A stretch of DNA of 64,000 nt, taken from the NCBI RefSeq assembly GCF_000612805.1, contig NZ_HG964409.1, positions 124,001 through 188,000 of the forward strand, given 5' to 3'. Shown in pieces: positions 47,782-62,340 of the stretch. Under the pieces are notes generated by a model that was given only the letters and a program-made list of their open reading frames with translations, had not been told where the DNA came from and searched no databases. Position 1 is the first letter of the stretch, and every line of letters starts with the position of its first letter. A program made the position numbers and the translations under genes. The stretch comes from Bacillus ndiopicus (GTDB lineage Bacteria; Bacillota; Bacilli; Bacillales_A; Planococcaceae).

Positions 47782-48546
47782 ATGATGAATATTTTAACGG
47801 CTCGTAAAGTCCGTAAAACATATGGTAAACGATTAACAGCAGTCGAAGTATTAAAAGGTATAGATTTAGAGGTAAGTAAAGGTGAGTTTGTTGGAATTAT
47901 GGGACCTTCAGGCTCAGGGAAAACAACGTTATTAAACGTACTTTGCTCTATTGATCATGTAACAGAAGGTATTGTAGAAATTAATGGACAAATATTACAA
48001 GAAATGAAGGAGCGTCAGCTAGCAGCTTTTAGACGTGATGCGCTAGGATTCATTTTCCAAGATTATAATTTGCTCGATACATTGACTGTGAAGGAGAATA
48101 TTTTGCTTCCCTTAGCGATTAAAAAAGTTCCACACAAAGCAGCAGAACAACGTTTTCAAGAGCTGGTAGAAGTTTTACGCATTGAAGATATCGTTGCAAA
48201 ATATCCAAACGAGATTTCAGGAGGGCAAAAGCAGCGGACTTCGGCAGCGCGTGCCTTGATTACAAACCCATCGATTGTCTTTGCGGACGAGCCAACAGGA
48301 GCGCTTGATTCGAAATCAGCAACGGCACTTCTGAAAAATTTAGAGCAAATAAATCAGCAGCGCAATGTTACGATTATGATGGTTACACATGATGCGGTCG
48401 CTGCAAGCTTTTGTTCGCGCGTGTTATTTTTGAAGGATGGGGCGCTTTACACAGAGCTTTATAAGGGAGACAAAACTCGTCAGGAGTTTTTCCAGCAAAT
48501 TTTAAGTACGCAAAGCGTTTTAGGCGGTGATGGCTATGACGATTAG
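47782..48546 (+). CDS. ABC transporter ATPase, BceA type
   Basis: 254 aa. Walker [11 protein letters not shown], signature ISGGQKQR, Walker [12 protein letters not shown] and switch His in VTHD are intact. It belongs to the MacB/LolD-like ATPases of Bce transporters. AGGGGG stands before two adjacent ATGs (47782, 47785). A separate promoter region of 100 bp precedes it, as in bce loci where the transporter is induced by BceR. Confidence 0.93.
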   Translation: MMNILTARKVRKTYGKRLTAVEVLKGIDLEVSKGEFVGIMGPSGSGKTTLLNVLCSIDHVTEGIVEINGQILQEMKERQLAAFRRDALGFIFQDYNLLDTLTVKENILLPLAIKKVPHKAAEQRFQELVEVLRIEDIVAKYPNEISGGQKQRTSAARALITNPSIVFADEPTGALDSKSATALLKNLEQINQQRNVTIMMVTHDAVAASFCSRVLFLKDGALYTELYKGDKTRQEFFQQILSTQSVLGGDGYDD

Positions 48547-50533
48547 TCGCTTAATTTCACGCTCGATGCTGAAAAACATGCGTCATTACTTTTTATATTT
48601 CTTTTCGCTAATTTTTAGTGTCACACTTTACTTTTCCTTTGTCACATTGCAATTTAATGATGAGGTATTGAAACAAGTATCAAATAGCCCAACTGCCGCT
48701 ACAGGTTTTAAGGTAGCATCGTATTTGCTATATTTTATCGTATTATTTTTCGTGCTTTATGCCAATCATTTGTTTACAAAGAGACGCAGTAAAGAAATAG
48801 GAATGTATCAGCTTATTGGGATGACTAAGGGGCTAATATTTCGCTTAATTGCAGCTGAGAATATTGTGCTATTTAGCGGAGCTGTGTTAATTGGTATTAT
48901 CACGGGTCTTTTAAGCTCGCGATTTTTCACGATGGTTTTAATGAAGGTTTTGGAGCAGGAAGCATTAGTTCAGTTAACATTTGATTCGAAGGCAATAATA
49001 CAAACGATAATGCTTTTTAGTGTAATGTTAATTGTTATTTTGGTGCAGTTAAGCTGGATGATTCGACGCGTTTCGTTGCTATCCCTTTTTACAGCATCAA
49101 AGCAAACAGAGGAACGTGTAAAGCGCTTTAGCGTATGGCAAATGTTAATTGGGGCACTTGGCTTAGTGTTAATTGGTTGGGGTTACTATGAATCGACACA
49201 ATTGTTTGCAAGTAATCAAGCGGATCGCATACTTATTAACATGCTGCTTATTTTAGCACTAACTATTGGCGGAGCATTTCTAGTATTCCGTTACTCTGTA
49301 TCCTTTATTTTTAATTTACGCAGACTGTCTAAAAATGGTCATTTAACAGCGACAGATGTATTAGCAGTTACACCAATTATGCACCGCATGAAAGGGAATG
49401 CTAAGTCTTTAACGCTTATAACGGTATTAACAGCAGTATCACTAGCAATTTCAACTCTTTCTTATATTGCATATTATTCAGGTGAGAAATCAGTGAAGAC
49501 AGCTGTACCTGCGGATTATGTGTTAACAACGGATAAAGGTCCAGCGTTTTTAGAATTACTAAATCAACAGGGTATTGATTATCGAGCGGTTACTTATGAA
49601 GATATTTATGTAGATTTTAATGTATCAAGCTTGCTAAAAAACGCTGCTGATATGCAAGAGTTGTTTTATGCAGAGGAGTCTACAAAAAGACTGCTATCTC
49701 AATCTACTTATGAACAATTGAAAGGAAAGATTGAATTACAGGAAGATGAAGCATTCATAACAAATATGAGTGGCTATGTTTCGAAGCTGTATGAATTTAA
49801 TAAGCAAGGACAAATTGAAGTAACTATAGATTCACTAGATACGCGTTTAAATGACACGTTGAAGATTGTCGATGTGAAAGAAGAAAGCACTCTTGCTCAT
49901 AATGGCAGTATGGGCGTAATTTATGCCGTACTTGTCGTGTCAGACCAGAAATATGCACAGTACAAGGAGTTTTATGGTAATCGCCATCGCGTACCACAAA
50001 CGCTTGTGTTTTTAGAAAATAAAAATGATGTAGCGAAGGCGGAAGAATTATACGAACAATCAGGTGCTGATATCCGAGAAATTATTGGTGAAGGAGAAAA
50101 GCAAATTATTCGTAAACAAAATTCATATAAGCAAGAATGGCAAGACTATATGAATATTTTCGGTATGACGATTTTTATTGCAGCTTTCCTAGGGTTAGCA
50201 TTTTTATTAACGACAGGAAGCATTTTGTACTTTAAGCAGATTGCTGAAGCCGATGAAGAGCAAGCAAGCTACACGACATTAAGAAAAATTGGTTTTTCTG
50301 AGCAGGATATTTTGAAGGGCATTGTTTGGAAACAAGTGTTTAACTTTGGTGTACCATTGTTAATTGGCTTATTGCATAGCTACTTTGCAGTAAAATCGGG
50401 ATGGTTCCTATTTGGTACGGAGCTAGTTGTTCCGATGCTTATAATGATGGGCTTATATATACTTATGTATATGGTATTTATGCTGCTAGCAATTCAATAT
50501 TATAAAAAAGTCATTAAGAGCAGTTTGTCTTAA
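48536..50533 (+). CDS. ABC transporter permease, BceB type
   Basis: 665 aa with about ten membrane helices: the first two FtsX-like groups fill residues 1-305, a large extracellular domain of about 200 residues (about 310-525) follows, then the last helices. This is the layout of BceB, which recognises lipid II-cycle antibiotics such as bacitracin or lantibiotics and signals to BceS. The start (48527, 48530 or 48536) lies inside bceA; 48536 has GGTGAT upstream. The drug cannot be inferred. Confidence 0.92.
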   Translation: MTISRLISRSMLKNMRHYFLYFFSLIFSVTLYFSFVTLQFNDEVLKQVSNSPTAATGFKVASYLLYFIVLFFVLYANHLFTKRRSKEIGMYQLIGMTKGLIFRLIAAENIVLFSGAVLIGIITGLLSSRFFTMVLMKVLEQEALVQLTFDSKAIIQTIMLFSVMLIVILVQLSWMIRRVSLLSLFTASKQTEERVKRFSVWQMLIGALGLVLIGWGYYESTQLFASNQADRILINMLLILALTIGGAFLVFRYSVSFIFNLRRLSKNGHLTATDVLAVTPIMHRMKGNAKSLTLITVLTAVSLAISTLSYIAYYSGEKSVKTAVPADYVLTTDKGPAFLELLNQQGIDYRAVTYEDIYVDFNVSSLLKNAADMQELFYAEESTKRLLSQSTYEQLKGKIELQEDEAFITNMSGYVSKLYEFNKQGQIEVTIDSLDTRLNDTLKIVDVKEESTLAHNGSMGVIYAVLVVSDQKYAQYKEFYGNRHRVPQTLVFLENKNDVAKAEELYEQSGADIREIIGEGEKQIIRKQNSYKQEWQDYMNIFGMTIFIAAFLGLAFLLTTGSILYFKQIAEADEEQASYTTLRKIGFSEQDILKGIVWKQVFNFGVPLLIGLLHSYFAVKSGWFLFGTELVVPMLIMMGLYILMYMVFMLLAIQYYKKVIKSSLS

Positions 50534-50609
50534 CCACACTACTTAGCTTAAAAATTTAAATTAGAAAGAACTCTTGCAGGGACTATTAAATAGGTAGAGA
50601 TTAAAAATT

Positions 50610-50647
50610 ACAGGTGTCCTAGAAATTCTAGGATGCCTGTTATTTTT
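50610..50647 (+). terminator. Terminator after the Bce module
   Basis: ACAGGTGTCCTAGAA (50610-50624) pairs with TTCTAGGATGCCTGT (50626-50640, two G-U), followed by TATTTTT. Confidence 0.88.
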
Positions 50648-50809
50648 ATGCTGATATTTGGTTTCAGTGAGTTTTGCTGTGGTGAAATCTTTTTGAAAAC
50701 GCGCTTTTTTGAATGAATATGCACAATGAGAATTTATAAGATGTTTAATAGCGAGGATTTATTACCCAAAAAGCGATTGAATATAAAGTGCTTTACATAA
50801 AAGGAGGAA

Positions 50810-50902
50810 TTGCGGTACAGAGGACTGTATTTATTGCTTGCAATGATGGGAAATATTTTATATACTAGACAACGGCTTATAAATATAGTGAAATGTAATT
50901 AA
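50810..50902 (+). CDS. Possible 30-aa hydrophobic peptide
   Basis: TTG at 50810 stands 4-5 nt after AAAGGAGGA, an excellent Shine-Dalgarno, and opens a 30-codon frame with a hydrophobic core (YLLLAMMGNILY) and basic ends. No family is recognised. It may equally be chance or the broken end of a membrane protein. Confidence 0.25.
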   Translation: MRYRGLYLLLAMMGNILYTRQRLINIVKCN

Positions 50903-50948
50903 CAAAATAGAGCATGATAAAGGCATTCAATTTTTTTTATAAAACTAC

Positions 50949-50977
50949 TTGCTAATTGCAATAGTATTGTATATAAT
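50949..50977 (+). promoter_or_regulatory. Promoter of the S10-spc cluster
   Basis: TTGCTA, a 17-bp spacer and a perfect TATAAT (50972-50977) lie directly before the S10 leader. Confidence 0.85.
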
Positions 50978-50982
50978 ATTGA

Positions 50983-51414
<432 letters not shown>

Positions 51415-51460
51415 TGGTAAAACAAAATAGAACTTTTAAAATTTACAGGAGGTGTGACAA

Positions 51461-52090
51461 ATGGCTAAAGGAATCTTAGGTAGAAAAATCGGTATGACTC
51501 AAGTTTTCGCTGAGAACGGAGATTTAATCCCAGTAACAGTAATTGAAGCTGCTCCAAACGTAGTTCTTCAAAAGAAAACAGTTGAAACTGATGGTTACGA
51601 AGCAGTTCAAATTGGTTTCGAAGATAAGCGCGTTAAGCTTTCAAACAAACCAGAACAAGGTCACGTAGCAAAAGCAAATACGGCTCCTAAGCGCTTCATT
51701 CGTGAATTCCGCAACTTAAACGTAGCAGAATACGAAGTTGGTCAAGAAGTCAAAGTTGAAATTTTCGCAGAAGGCGATGTAATTGATGTAACAGGTGTTT
51801 CGAAAGGTAAAGGTTTCCAAGGTGCAATTAAACGCCACGGACAATCACGTGGTCCAATGAGCCACGGTTCTCGTTATCACCGTCGCGTTGGTTCTATGGG
51901 TCCTGTTGCTCCGAACCGCGTATTCAAACAAAAGAAATTACCTGGTCAAATGGGTGGCAACGTTGTAACAATCCAAAACCTTGAAATTGTTAAGGTGGAT
52001 GCTGAACGTAACCTATTATTAGTTAAAGGTAATGTTCCTGGTTCTAAAAAAGCATTAGTAACAGTGAAAACTGCTATTAAATCTAAATAA
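51461..52090 (+). CDS. rplC: 50S ribosomal protein L3
   Basis: 209 aa; one of the first proteins on 23S rRNA, with a loop reaching the peptidyl transferase centre ([20 protein letters not shown]). The start [16 protein letters not shown] is standard, with AGGAGGTG before ATG. Second gene of the S10 operon. Confidence 0.97.
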   Translation: MAKGILGRKIGMTQVFAENGDLIPVTVIEAAPNVVLQKKTVETDGYEAVQIGFEDKRVKLSNKPEQGHVAKANTAPKRFIREFRNLNVAEYEVGQEVKVEIFAEGDVIDVTGVSKGKGFQGAIKRHGQSRGPMSHGSRYHRRVGSMGPVAPNRVFKQKKLPGQMGGNVVTIQNLEIVKVDAERNLLLVKGNVPGSKKALVTVKTAIKSK

Positions 52091-52116
52091 TTTCTCGAAG
52101 AAAGGAGGAAACAGGA

Positions 52117-52740
52117 ATGGCAAAGGTATCTGTACTTAGTCAAACAGGCGCTTCAGTTGGTGAAATCGAATTAAACGATGCGATTTTCGGAATCGAGCCA
52201 AACGAAGCTGTATTATTCGACGCAGTAATCGCACAACGTGCTTCTCTACGTCAAGGTAATCACAAAGTAAAAAACCGTTCTGAAGTTGCTGGTGGTGGTC
52301 GTAAGCCATGGCGTCAAAAAGGAACTGGTCGTGCTCGTCAAGGTTCGATCCGCTCTCCACAATGGCGCGGTGGTGGTATCGTATTCGGTCCAACTCCACG
52401 AAGCTATTCATATAAATTACCGAAGAAAGTTCGTCGCTTAGCTCTTAAATCAGCTTTATCAGCTAAAGTTGTAGAACAAAACTTCTTAGTGCTTGATGCA
52501 TTAACTTTAAATGCACCAAAAACTAAAGATTTCGCTGCTATTTTAAAAGCATTAGAAATCAATTCAAAAGCATTATTCGTTACTGCTGAGTTAGATGAAA
52601 ACGTAGCATTATCTGCTCGTAACATCCCAGGTGTAACTGTTTTAACAGCTAACGGAATCAACGTTCTTGATCTTTTAGGTCATGACAAAGTTGTATTCAC
52701 AAAAGCTGCAGTAGAAAAGGTTGAGGAGGTGCTTGGATAA
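52117..52740 (+). CDS. rplD: 50S ribosomal protein L4
   Basis: 207 aa; its extended loop lines the exit tunnel ([20 protein letters not shown]). No change of the macrolide-linked loop region is evident. AAAGGAGG precedes ATG. Its stop codon shares one base with the rplW start. Confidence 0.97.
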   Translation: MAKVSVLSQTGASVGEIELNDAIFGIEPNEAVLFDAVIAQRASLRQGNHKVKNRSEVAGGGRKPWRQKGTGRARQGSIRSPQWRGGGIVFGPTPRSYSYKLPKKVRRLALKSALSAKVVEQNFLVLDALTLNAPKTKDFAAILKALEINSKALFVTAELDENVALSARNIPGVTVLTANGINVLDLLGHDKVVFTKAAVEKVEEVLG

Positions 52741-53018
52741 TGGAAGCACGTGATATCATTAAACGTCCGGTCATTACTGAGCGTTCTTCTGAATTAATGG
52801 CAGAGAAAAAGTATACTTTTGAAGTAGACACTCGCGCTAACAAAACACAAGTTAAAGACGCTGTAGAAGAAATCTTTGGTGTTGAAGTTGATAAAGTAAA
52901 CATCATGAACTACAAAGGTAAATTCAAACGCGTTGGTAAATATAGCGGCTACACTAACAAACGTCGTAAGGCAATCGTTAAATTAACTGCTGATTCAAAA
53001 GAAATCGAATTATTCTAA
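52740..53018 (+). CDS. rplW: 50S ribosomal protein L23
   Basis: 92 aa; sits at the tunnel exit and is the docking place for trigger factor and [23 protein letters not shown] and [15 protein letters not shown] are typical. The ATG overlaps the rplD stop (TAATG) with GAGGAGG inside rplD. Confidence 0.97.
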   Translation: MEARDIIKRPVITERSSELMAEKKYTFEVDTRANKTQVKDAVEEIFGVEVDKVNIMNYKGKFKRVGKYSGYTNKRRKAIVKLTADSKEIELF

Positions 53019-53061
53019 TAGACAGGGCAACCTGAGCAATAAATAGAAGGAGGGAACACAA

Positions 53062-53892
53062 ATGGCGATTAAAAAGTACAAACCAACCTCAAATGGTCGT
53101 CGTAACATGACGTCATCTGACTTTGCGGAAATCACTACTAATAAGCCTGAAAAGTCTTTATTAGCTCCGAAAAAACGCAAAGCTGGTCGTAATAACCAAG
53201 GTAAAATTACTGTTCGTCATCACGGTGGTGGTCATAAGAAGCAATACCGCGTAATCGATTTTAAACGTGTTAAAGATGGCATTCCAGGCCGCGTTGCTAC
53301 AATCGAGTATGATCCAAACCGCTCTGCGAATATCGCATTAATTAACTATGCTGACGGTGAAAAACGTTATATCTTAGCTCCGAAAGGTCTTGAAGTAGGT
53401 CAAACGATCGTTTCAGGTCCAGAGGCAGACATTAAAGTAGGTAACGCATTACCATTAGCAAACATTCCAATGGGTACAACAATCCATAACATCGAGTTAA
53501 AACCTGGTAAAGGTGGACAATTAGTACGTTCAGCTGGTACATCAGCACAAGTATTAGGACGTGAAGATAAATATGTAATTATCCGTCTTCAATCTGGTGA
53601 AGTTCGTTTAGTATTAGCAACTTGCCGCGCTACAGTTGGTCAAGTTGGTAATGAGCAACATGAACTTATCCACATTGGTAAAGCAGGTCGTTCTCGTTGG
53701 TTAGGTAAACGCCCAACTGTTCGTGGTTCTGTAATGAACCCTAACGATCACCCACACGGTGGTGGTGAAGGACGTTCTCCAATCGGACGTAAATCTCCAA
53801 TGACACCATGGGGTAAACCAGCTCTTGGTTATAAAACACGTAAGAAGAAAAACAAATCTTCTAAATTCATTATTCGTGGACGTAAAAAATAA
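53062..53892 (+). CDS. rplB: 50S ribosomal protein L2
   Basis: 276 aa; binds near the peptidyl transferase centre. [19 protein letters not shown] and the essential His region [17 protein letters not shown] near the C-terminus are intact. AAGGAGGG precedes ATG. Confidence 0.98.
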   Translation: MAIKKYKPTSNGRRNMTSSDFAEITTNKPEKSLLAPKKRKAGRNNQGKITVRHHGGGHKKQYRVIDFKRVKDGIPGRVATIEYDPNRSANIALINYADGEKRYILAPKGLEVGQTIVSGPEADIKVGNALPLANIPMGTTIHNIELKPGKGGQLVRSAGTSAQVLGREDKYVIIRLQSGEVRLVLATCRATVGQVGNEQHELIHIGKAGRSRWLGKRPTVRGSVMNPNDHPHGGGEGRSPIGRKSPMTPWGKPALGYKTRKKKNKSSKFIIRGRKK

Positions 53893-53952
53893 AGTGGTTG
53901 TACTGCGGTTCGCTAGAAGAGCCGTGGTGGGATCACGGAGGGAGGTTCCTAA

Positions 53953-54231
53953 ATGGGTCGCAGCTTGAAAAAAGGACCTTTTGTTGACGCTCACCTTATG
54001 AAAAAGGTGGAAGTACAAGAGGCTTCTGAGAAAAAACAAGTAATTAAAACTTGGTCTCGCCGTTCTACTATCTTCCCGAACTTTATCGGTTTAACAATCG
54101 CTGTATATGATGGACGTAAACACGTTCCTGTATATGTGACAGAAGATATGGTAGGTCACAAGTTAGGCGAGTTCGCACCAACACGTACTTACAAAGGTCA
54201 CGGTGCAGACGATAAGAAAACAAGACGCTAA
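53953..54231 (+). CDS. rpsS: 30S ribosomal protein S19
   Basis: 92 aa; in the 30S head next to S13. [19 protein letters not shown] and [20 protein letters not shown] are diagnostic. GGAGGGAGG lies just before ATG. Confidence 0.97.
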   Translation: MGRSLKKGPFVDAHLMKKVEVQEASEKKQVIKTWSRRSTIFPNFIGLTIAVYDGRKHVPVYVTEDMVGHKLGEFAPTRTYKGHGADDKKTRR

Positions 54232-54253
54232 TTTTGAGAGGAGGTAAATCCTA

Positions 54254-54598
54254 ATGACACAAGCTAAAGCTATCGCTCGTACAGTTCGTATCGCTCCTCG
54301 TAAAGTACGTCTAGTAGTAGACTTAATCCGAGGCAAGCAAATCGGTGAAGCAGTTGCAATTTTACGTCATACTCCAAAAGCGGCGTCTCCAGTCGTTGAG
54401 AAAGTATTAAAATCTGCAGTTGCTAACGCTGAACATAACTATGAGTTAGATGTAAATAACTTAGTTGTATCTGAAATCTTTGTTGATGAAGGTCCAACAT
54501 TAAAACGTTTCCGTCCACGTGCTCAAGGACGTGCAAGCGCAATTAACAAACGCACAAGCCACATTACAGTTGTGGTATCAGAGAAGAAGGAGGGTTAA
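54254..54598 (+). CDS. rplV: 50S ribosomal protein L22
   Basis: 114 aa; its beta hairpin forms the tunnel constriction with L4. [19 protein letters not shown] starts the fold and [16 protein letters not shown] is the hairpin, without an obvious macrolide-type duplication. GAGGAGG precedes ATG. Confidence 0.97.
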   Translation: MTQAKAIARTVRIAPRKVRLVVDLIRGKQIGEAVAILRHTPKAASPVVEKVLKSAVANAEHNYELDVNNLVVSEIFVDEGPTLKRFRPRAQGRASAINKRTSHITVVVSEKKEG

Positions 54599-54601
54599 TC
54601 C

Positions 54602-55258
54602 GTGGGTCAAAAAGTACATCCAATAGGACTACGAGTTGGTATTATTCGTGATTGGGAATCAAAATGGTTCGCTGAGAAAGACTACGCTGCTCTTTTACAC
54701 GAAGATATCAAAGTTCGTAAACATATCGAATCTACATTAAAAGATGCATCTGTATCTAAAGTAGAAATCGAGCGCGCTGCAAATCGCGTAAACATTACAA
54801 TTCACACTGCGAAACCAGGTATGGTAATCGGTAAAGGCGGTACGGAAGTTGAAAACTTACGTAAATACTTAAGCGAAACAACTGGCAAGCGTGTTCACAT
54901 TAATATCGTAGAAATCAAACGTGCTGATCTTGATGCTCGCTTAGTAGCAGAAAACATCGCTCGTCAACTTGAGAACCGCGTATCATTCCGTCGTGCTCAA
55001 AAACAAGCAATCCAACGCACAATCCGCGCTGGTGCAAAAGGTATTAAAACACAAGTATCTGGTCGTTTAGGTGGCGCTGACATCGCGCGTGCTGAACACT
55101 ATAGTGAAGGAACTGTTCCACTTCATACACTACGTGCTGACATCGATTATGCACATGCTGAAGCTGATACAACTTACGGTAAATTAGGCGTTAAAGTTTG
55201 GATCTACCGTGGTGAAGTCCTTCCTACTAAAAAGAACTCTGTGGAAGGAGGCAAATAA
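54602..55258 (+). CDS. rpsC: 30S ribosomal protein S3
   Basis: 218 aa; mRNA entry channel protein with a KH domain ([20 protein letters not shown]). The start is GTG 54602, three bases after the rplV stop, with AAGGAGGG inside rplV, so coupled. Confidence 0.97.
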   Translation: MGQKVHPIGLRVGIIRDWESKWFAEKDYAALLHEDIKVRKHIESTLKDASVSKVEIERAANRVNITIHTAKPGMVIGKGGTEVENLRKYLSETTGKRVHINIVEIKRADLDARLVAENIARQLENRVSFRRAQKQAIQRTIRAGAKGIKTQVSGRLGGADIARAEHYSEGTVPLHTLRADIDYAHAEADTTYGKLGVKVWIYRGEVLPTKKNSVEGGK

Positions 55259-55260
55259 TA

Positions 55261-55882
<622 letters not shown>

Positions 55883-55906
55883 TACGAATAAAGGAGGTTT
55901 TCTGGC

Positions 55907-56170
55907 ATGACTGAGCGTAATCAACGCAAAGTTTACACAGGCCGTGTTGTTTCTGACAAAATGGACAAAACTGTTACTGTTTTAGTTGAAACACACAAAA
56001 AGCACAAGCTTTACGGTAAACGTGTAAAATATTCTAAAAAGTTTAAAGCTCATGATGAGCAAAACACTGCGAAAATCGGTGATATCGTACGTATCATGGA
56101 AACTCGCCCGCTATCAGCTACTAAACATTTCCGTCTAGTGGAAGTTGTAGAAAAAGCGGTTATTATCTAA
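55907..56170 (+). CDS. rpsQ: 30S ribosomal protein S17
   Basis: 87 aa; early 16S binder with an OB fold. [17 protein letters not shown] and [18 protein letters not shown] are diagnostic. AAAGGAGG precedes ATG. Confidence 0.97.
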   Translation: MTERNQRKVYTGRVVSDKMDKTVTVLVETHKKHKLYGKRVKYSKKFKAHDEQNTAKIGDIVRIMETRPLSATKHFRLVEVVEKAVII

Positions 56171-56214
56171 TAACTATTTCGGAAAATATAAAGTTCCGAA
56201 GGGAGGTAACCTAA

Positions 56215-56583
56215 GTGATCCAACAAGAAAGTCGTATGAAAGTTGCTGACAACTCAGGTGCACGTGAAGTATTAACAATTAAAGTGCTTGGTGGTTCTGG
56301 ACGTAAAACTGCAAACATCGGCGATATCGTCGTATGTACAGTTAAGAAAGCAACACCAGGTGGCGTTGTCAAGAAGGGTGACGTTGTTAAGGCTGTTATC
56401 GTTCGCACAAAATCTGGCGTTCGTCGTAAAGATGGTACTTACATTAAATTTGATGAAAATGCTTGCGTTATTATCAAAGATGATAAGTCACCACGCGGAA
56501 CTCGTATTTTCGGACCTGTTGCACGTGAATTGCGTGACAGCAACTTCATGAAAATCGTTTCTCTAGCTCCAGAAGTTCTTTAA
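56215..56583 (+). CDS. rplN: 50S ribosomal protein L14
   Basis: 122 aa; intersubunit bridge protein and RsfS docking site. [19 protein letters not shown] and [14 protein letters not shown] are typical. The start is GTG 56215 behind AAGGGAGG. Confidence 0.96.
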   Translation: MIQQESRMKVADNSGAREVLTIKVLGGSGRKTANIGDIVVCTVKKATPGGVVKKGDVVKAVIVRTKSGVRRKDGTYIKFDENACVIIKDDKSPRGTRIFGPVARELRDSNFMKIVSLAPEVL

Positions 56584-56621
56584 TTTTCATGACAGTACCA
56601 ATCAAGGAGGTGCGACACACA

Positions 56622-56930
56622 ATGCATGTTAAAAAGGGCGACAAGGTAAAAGTTATTACTGGTAAAGATAAAGGCAAAGAAGGCGTTATCTTAGCTGCTT
56701 TCCCAAAACAAGACCGTGTTCTTGTTGAAGGCGTTAATATCGTTAAAAAGCATATCAAACCTAACCAGTTAAACCCACAAGGTGGTATTGTATCTCAAGA
56801 AGCTGCAATCCACGTATCGAACGTAATGCTGATCGATCCAAAATCTGGCGAGCCGACTCGTGTAGGTTACAAAATCGAAAACGGTAAAAAAGTTCGTGTT
56901 GCAAAAAAATCAGGTGTAGTAATCGACTAA
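56622..56930 (+). CDS. rplX: 50S ribosomal protein L24
   Basis: 102 aa; assembly initiator with a KOW motif ([19 protein letters not shown]). The frame starts at 56589, but AAGGAGGTG right before 56622 and the family start MHVKKGDK fix the shorter form. Confidence 0.96.
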   Translation: MHVKKGDKVKVITGKDKGKEGVILAAFPKQDRVLVEGVNIVKKHIKPNQLNPQGGIVSQEAAIHVSNVMLIDPKSGEPTRVGYKIENGKKVRVAKKSGVVID

Positions 56931-56958
56931 TAAGTAAAACGAGAAAGGAGGTACGAAC

Positions 56959-57498
56959 ATGAGCCGCCTAAAAGAAAAATTTGTAAATGAAGTATCACCT
57001 GCTCTAGTGAGCAAGTTTGAATATAAATCAGTAATGCAAGTGCCGAAAGTGGAAAAAATCGTTATTAACATGGGTGTTGGTGACGCTGTACAAAACTCTA
57101 AAGCACTAGATGCTGCTGTTGAAGAATTAGCAACTATCACTGGTCAAAAACCAGTTGTAACTAAAGCGAAAAAATCGATTGCTGGTTTCCGTTTACGTGA
57201 AGGTATGCCTATCGGTGCTAAAGTTACATTACGCGGTGAGCGTATGTATGAATTCTTGGATAAATTAATTTCTATCGCACTACCACGTGTACGTGACTTC
57301 CGCGGTGTTTCTAAAAAAGCATTCGACGGTCGCGGTAACTACACTTTAGGTGTTAAAGAACAATTAATTTTCCCAGAAATCGATTACGATAAAGTTTCGA
57401 AAGTACGCGGTATGGACATCGTGATCGTAACGACTGCGAATTCTGATGAAGAAGCTCGCGAGTTATTGACACAATTCGGTATGCCGTTCCAAAAGTAA
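56959..57498 (+). CDS. rplE: 50S ribosomal protein L5
   Basis: 179 aa; binds 5S rRNA in the central protuberance. [18 protein letters not shown] and [18 protein letters not shown] are conserved. AAAGGAGG precedes ATG. Confidence 0.97.
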   Translation: MSRLKEKFVNEVSPALVSKFEYKSVMQVPKVEKIVINMGVGDAVQNSKALDAAVEELATITGQKPVVTKAKKSIAGFRLREGMPIGAKVTLRGERMYEFLDKLISIALPRVRDFRGVSKKAFDGRGNYTLGVKEQLIFPEIDYDKVSKVRGMDIVIVTTANSDEEARELLTQFGMPFQK

Positions 57499-57705
<207 letters not shown>

Positions 57706-57736
57706 TCCCCTAATTTTGGGAAGGAGGTAAATTTTC

Positions 57737-58135
57737 ATGACAATGACTGATCCGATTGCAGATATGCTTACTCGTATTCGTAATGCGAACATGGTTCGTC
57801 ACGAGAAATTAGAAGTTCCTGCTTCTAACTTAAAGAAAGAAATCGCTGAAATTTTAAAGCGTGAAGGTTTCGTACGTGACGTTGAGTATGTTGAAGACAA
57901 CAAGCAAGGAATCATCCGTATCTTCTTAAAATACGGTAAAGATAACGAACGTGTAATCACTGGTTTAAAACGTATTTCTAAACCTGGTCTACGCGTATAC
58001 GCTAAAACAAACGAAGTACCTAAAGTATTAAACGGTCTTGGTATCGCTTTAGTATCAACTTCACAAGGTTTATTAACTGATAAAGAAGCTCGCGCTAAAC
58101 AAGTTGGCGGAGAAATCTTAGCATACGTTTGGTAA
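57737..58135 (+). CDS. rpsH: 30S ribosomal protein S8
   Basis: 132 aa; central-domain binder and known spc-operon repressor in E. coli. [19 protein letters not shown] and [15 protein letters not shown] are typical. AAGGAGG precedes ATG. Confidence 0.97.
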   Translation: MTMTDPIADMLTRIRNANMVRHEKLEVPASNLKKEIAEILKREGFVRDVEYVEDNKQGIIRIFLKYGKDNERVITGLKRISKPGLRVYAKTNEVPKVLNGLGIALVSTSQGLLTDKEARAKQVGGEILAYVW

Positions 58136-58166
58136 TTAGTAACAAAAGAATGGAGGTGCAACTTAC

Positions 58167-58706
58167 ATGTCTCGCGTAGGTAAAAAACTTATCGAGGTAC
58201 CTGCTAACGTAACTGTGACTGTCGCTGACGACAACACAGTAACTGTTAAAGGTCCAAAAGGCGAATTAGTTCGTCAATTTAATCAAGATATGAAAATCGA
58301 GCAAGAAGGCAACATCATCACTGTTGTTCGTCCATCTGAATCGAAAGAACACCGTACAGTCCACGGTACAACTCGTGCGTTATTAGCTAACATGGTAACG
58401 GGTGTTTCTGAAGGTTTCTCTCGTACTCTAGAACTTGTTGGGGTAGGTTACCGTGCTCAATTGCAAGGTAATAAACTTGTACTTAACGTAGGTTACTCTC
58501 ATCCAGTAGAGTTTACACCTGAACAAGGTTTAGAAGTTGAAGTTCCTTCAAACACGAAAATTATCGTAAAAGGTATTTCAAAAGAACGCGTTGGTGCATT
58601 AGCATCTAACATCCGTGACGTTCGTCCTCCAGAGCCATATAAAGGCAAAGGAATTCGTTATGAAGGCGAATACGTTCGTCGTAAAGAAGGTAAAACAGGT
58701 AAATAA
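58167..58706 (+). CDS. rplF: 50S ribosomal protein L6
   Basis: 179 aa; two related domains near the sarcin-ricin loop. [17 protein letters not shown] and the C-terminal [20 protein letters not shown] are standard. TGGAGGTG precedes ATG. Confidence 0.97.
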   Translation: MSRVGKKLIEVPANVTVTVADDNTVTVKGPKGELVRQFNQDMKIEQEGNIITVVRPSESKEHRTVHGTTRALLANMVTGVSEGFSRTLELVGVGYRAQLQGNKLVLNVGYSHPVEFTPEQGLEVEVPSNTKIIVKGISKERVGALASNIRDVRPPEPYKGKGIRYEGEYVRRKEGKTGK

Positions 58707-58740
58707 TGCTAAAACCAAGCATTAGAAAGGAGTGACCTCT

Positions 58741-59100
58741 GTGATTACGAAACAAGATAAAAATCAGGTTCGTAAAAAACGTCATGCACGTGTACGTTCA
58801 AAAATTACGGGTACTGCTGAGCGTCCACGCTTAAACGTATTCCGTTCTAACAAGAACATTTATGCACAACTAATCGATGACGTAGCTGGTGTAACTTTAG
58901 TATCTGCTAATACACAAGAAAAAGCTTTCGAAGGTATGGGATCTAACGTAGAAGCTGCATCTAAAATCGGTGAAACAATCGCAAAACGCGCTACGGAAAA
59001 AAATATTACTGCTGTTGTATTTGACCGTGGTGGTTACTTATATCATGGACGTGTAAAAGCTTTAGCAGAAGCTGCACGTGAAAACGGCTTAGAATTTTAA
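58741..59100 (+). CDS. rplR: 50S ribosomal protein L18
   Basis: 119 aa; 5S rRNA binder. [20 protein letters not shown] and [20 protein letters not shown] are conserved. GTG 58741 follows AAAGGAG; 58732 would add three residues. Confidence 0.96.
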   Translation: MITKQDKNQVRKKRHARVRSKITGTAERPRLNVFRSNKNIYAQLIDDVAGVTLVSANTQEKAFEGMGSNVEAASKIGETIAKRATEKNITAVVFDRGGYLYHGRVKALAEAARENGLEF

Positions 59101-59121
59101 TAAGAAGGAGGGACATACTTC

Positions 59122-59625
59122 ATGAGTCGCATTGACGCAAACAAATTAGAGCAACTTGAAGAACGCGTAGTTACAATTAACCGTGTAGCTAAAGTTGTTA
59201 AAGGTGGACGTCGCTTCCGCTTCACAGCATTAGTAGTTGTTGGAGACAAGAACGGCCATGTAGGTTTCGGTACTGGTAAAGCACAAGAGGTGCCAGACGC
59301 GATCCGTAAAGCTGTTGAAGACGCGAAGAAAAACTTAGTCGAAGTACCGCGCGTAGGTGGAACTACTCCACACTTAGTGCAAGGTCGCTTCGGTGCAGGT
59401 AAAGTGTTAATTAAACCTGCTGCTCCAGGTACAGGGGTTATCGCTGGTGGTCCAGTACGTGCTGTATTAGAGTTAGCTGGTATTACTGATATTCTTTCAA
59501 AATCTCTAGGTTCAAACACACCAATTAACATGGTGCGTGCAACTATTGCAGGTTTAACTGAATTAAAGCAAGCTGAGGAAGTTGCAAAGCTTCGCGGTAA
59601 ATCAGTGGAAGAATTATTAGGATAA
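59122..59625 (+). CDS. rpsE: 30S ribosomal protein S5
   Basis: 167 aa; accuracy and mRNA entry protein. The loop [20 protein letters not shown] is wild-type-like in the spectinomycin region, and [18 protein letters not shown] follows. AAGGAGGG precedes ATG. Confidence 0.97.
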   Translation: MSRIDANKLEQLEERVVTINRVAKVVKGGRRFRFTALVVVGDKNGHVGFGTGKAQEVPDAIRKAVEDAKKNLVEVPRVGGTTPHLVQGRFGAGKVLIKPAAPGTGVIAGGPVRAVLELAGITDILSKSLGSNTPINMVRATIAGLTELKQAEEVAKLRGKSVEELLG

Positions 59626-59638
59626 GGGGGGAATTATA

Positions 59639-59818
59639 ATGGCTAAATTACAAATTACCCTTTCTAAATCTGTGATTGGTACTAAACCAGCACAACGTAA
59701 AACAATCGAGGCTCTTGGATTACGCAAAACAAATCAAACTGTTGAACATGCTGATAATGTTGCTGTTCGCGGTATGCTTACAAAAGTAGCTCACTTAGTT
59801 ACTGTAAAAGAAATTTAA
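59639..59818 (+). CDS. rpmD: 50S ribosomal protein L30
   Basis: 59 aa. [20 protein letters not shown] and [19 protein letters not shown] are the full family pattern. AAGGGGGG lies before ATG. The gene is short but certain from sequence and its standard place between rpsE and rplO. Confidence 0.96.
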   Translation: MAKLQITLSKSVIGTKPAQRKTIEALGLRKTNQTVEHADNVAVRGMLTKVAHLVTVKEI

Positions 59819-59852
59819 TTTCATATCATTGAACAAGGAGGTGCCACTCATA

Positions 59853-60292
59853 ATGAAACTTCATGAGTTGAAACCAGCAGAAGGATCACGTAAAGTACGT
59901 AACCGAGTTGGTCGTGGTATCGGTTCTGGTAACGGTAAAACTGCAGGTAAAGGTCACAAAGGTCAAAACGCTCGTTCTGGCGGCGGCGTTCGCCCAGGAT
60001 TTGAGGGTGGTCAAAACCCACTATTCCGTCGTTTACCTAAACGAGGCTTTACAAATATTAACCGTAAAGAATACGCTATCGTTAACCTTGATGCATTAAA
60101 CCGTTTTGAAGATGGTGCAGAAGTAACTGCTGCATTATTAGTAGAAACTGGTATTGTGAGTAATGAAAAAGCTGGTATTAAAGTTTTAGGTAATGGAACT
60201 TTAACTAAAAAGCTTACAGTAAAAGCTCATAAATTCTCAGCTTCTGCAAAAGAAGCTATTGAGAATGCTGGCGGAACAACTGAGGTGATCTA

Positions 60293-60293
<1 letters not shown>
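59853..60293 (+). CDS. rplO: 50S ribosomal protein L15
   Basis: 146 aa. [20 protein letters not shown] and the glycine-rich tail [18 protein letters not shown] are typical. CAAGGAGGTG supports ATG 59853, not 59829. Its stop overlaps the secY start (TAATG). Confidence 0.96.
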
Positions 60294-62321
<2,028 letters not shown>

Positions 62322-62340
62322 TACCCGACCCAGGCGCAAG

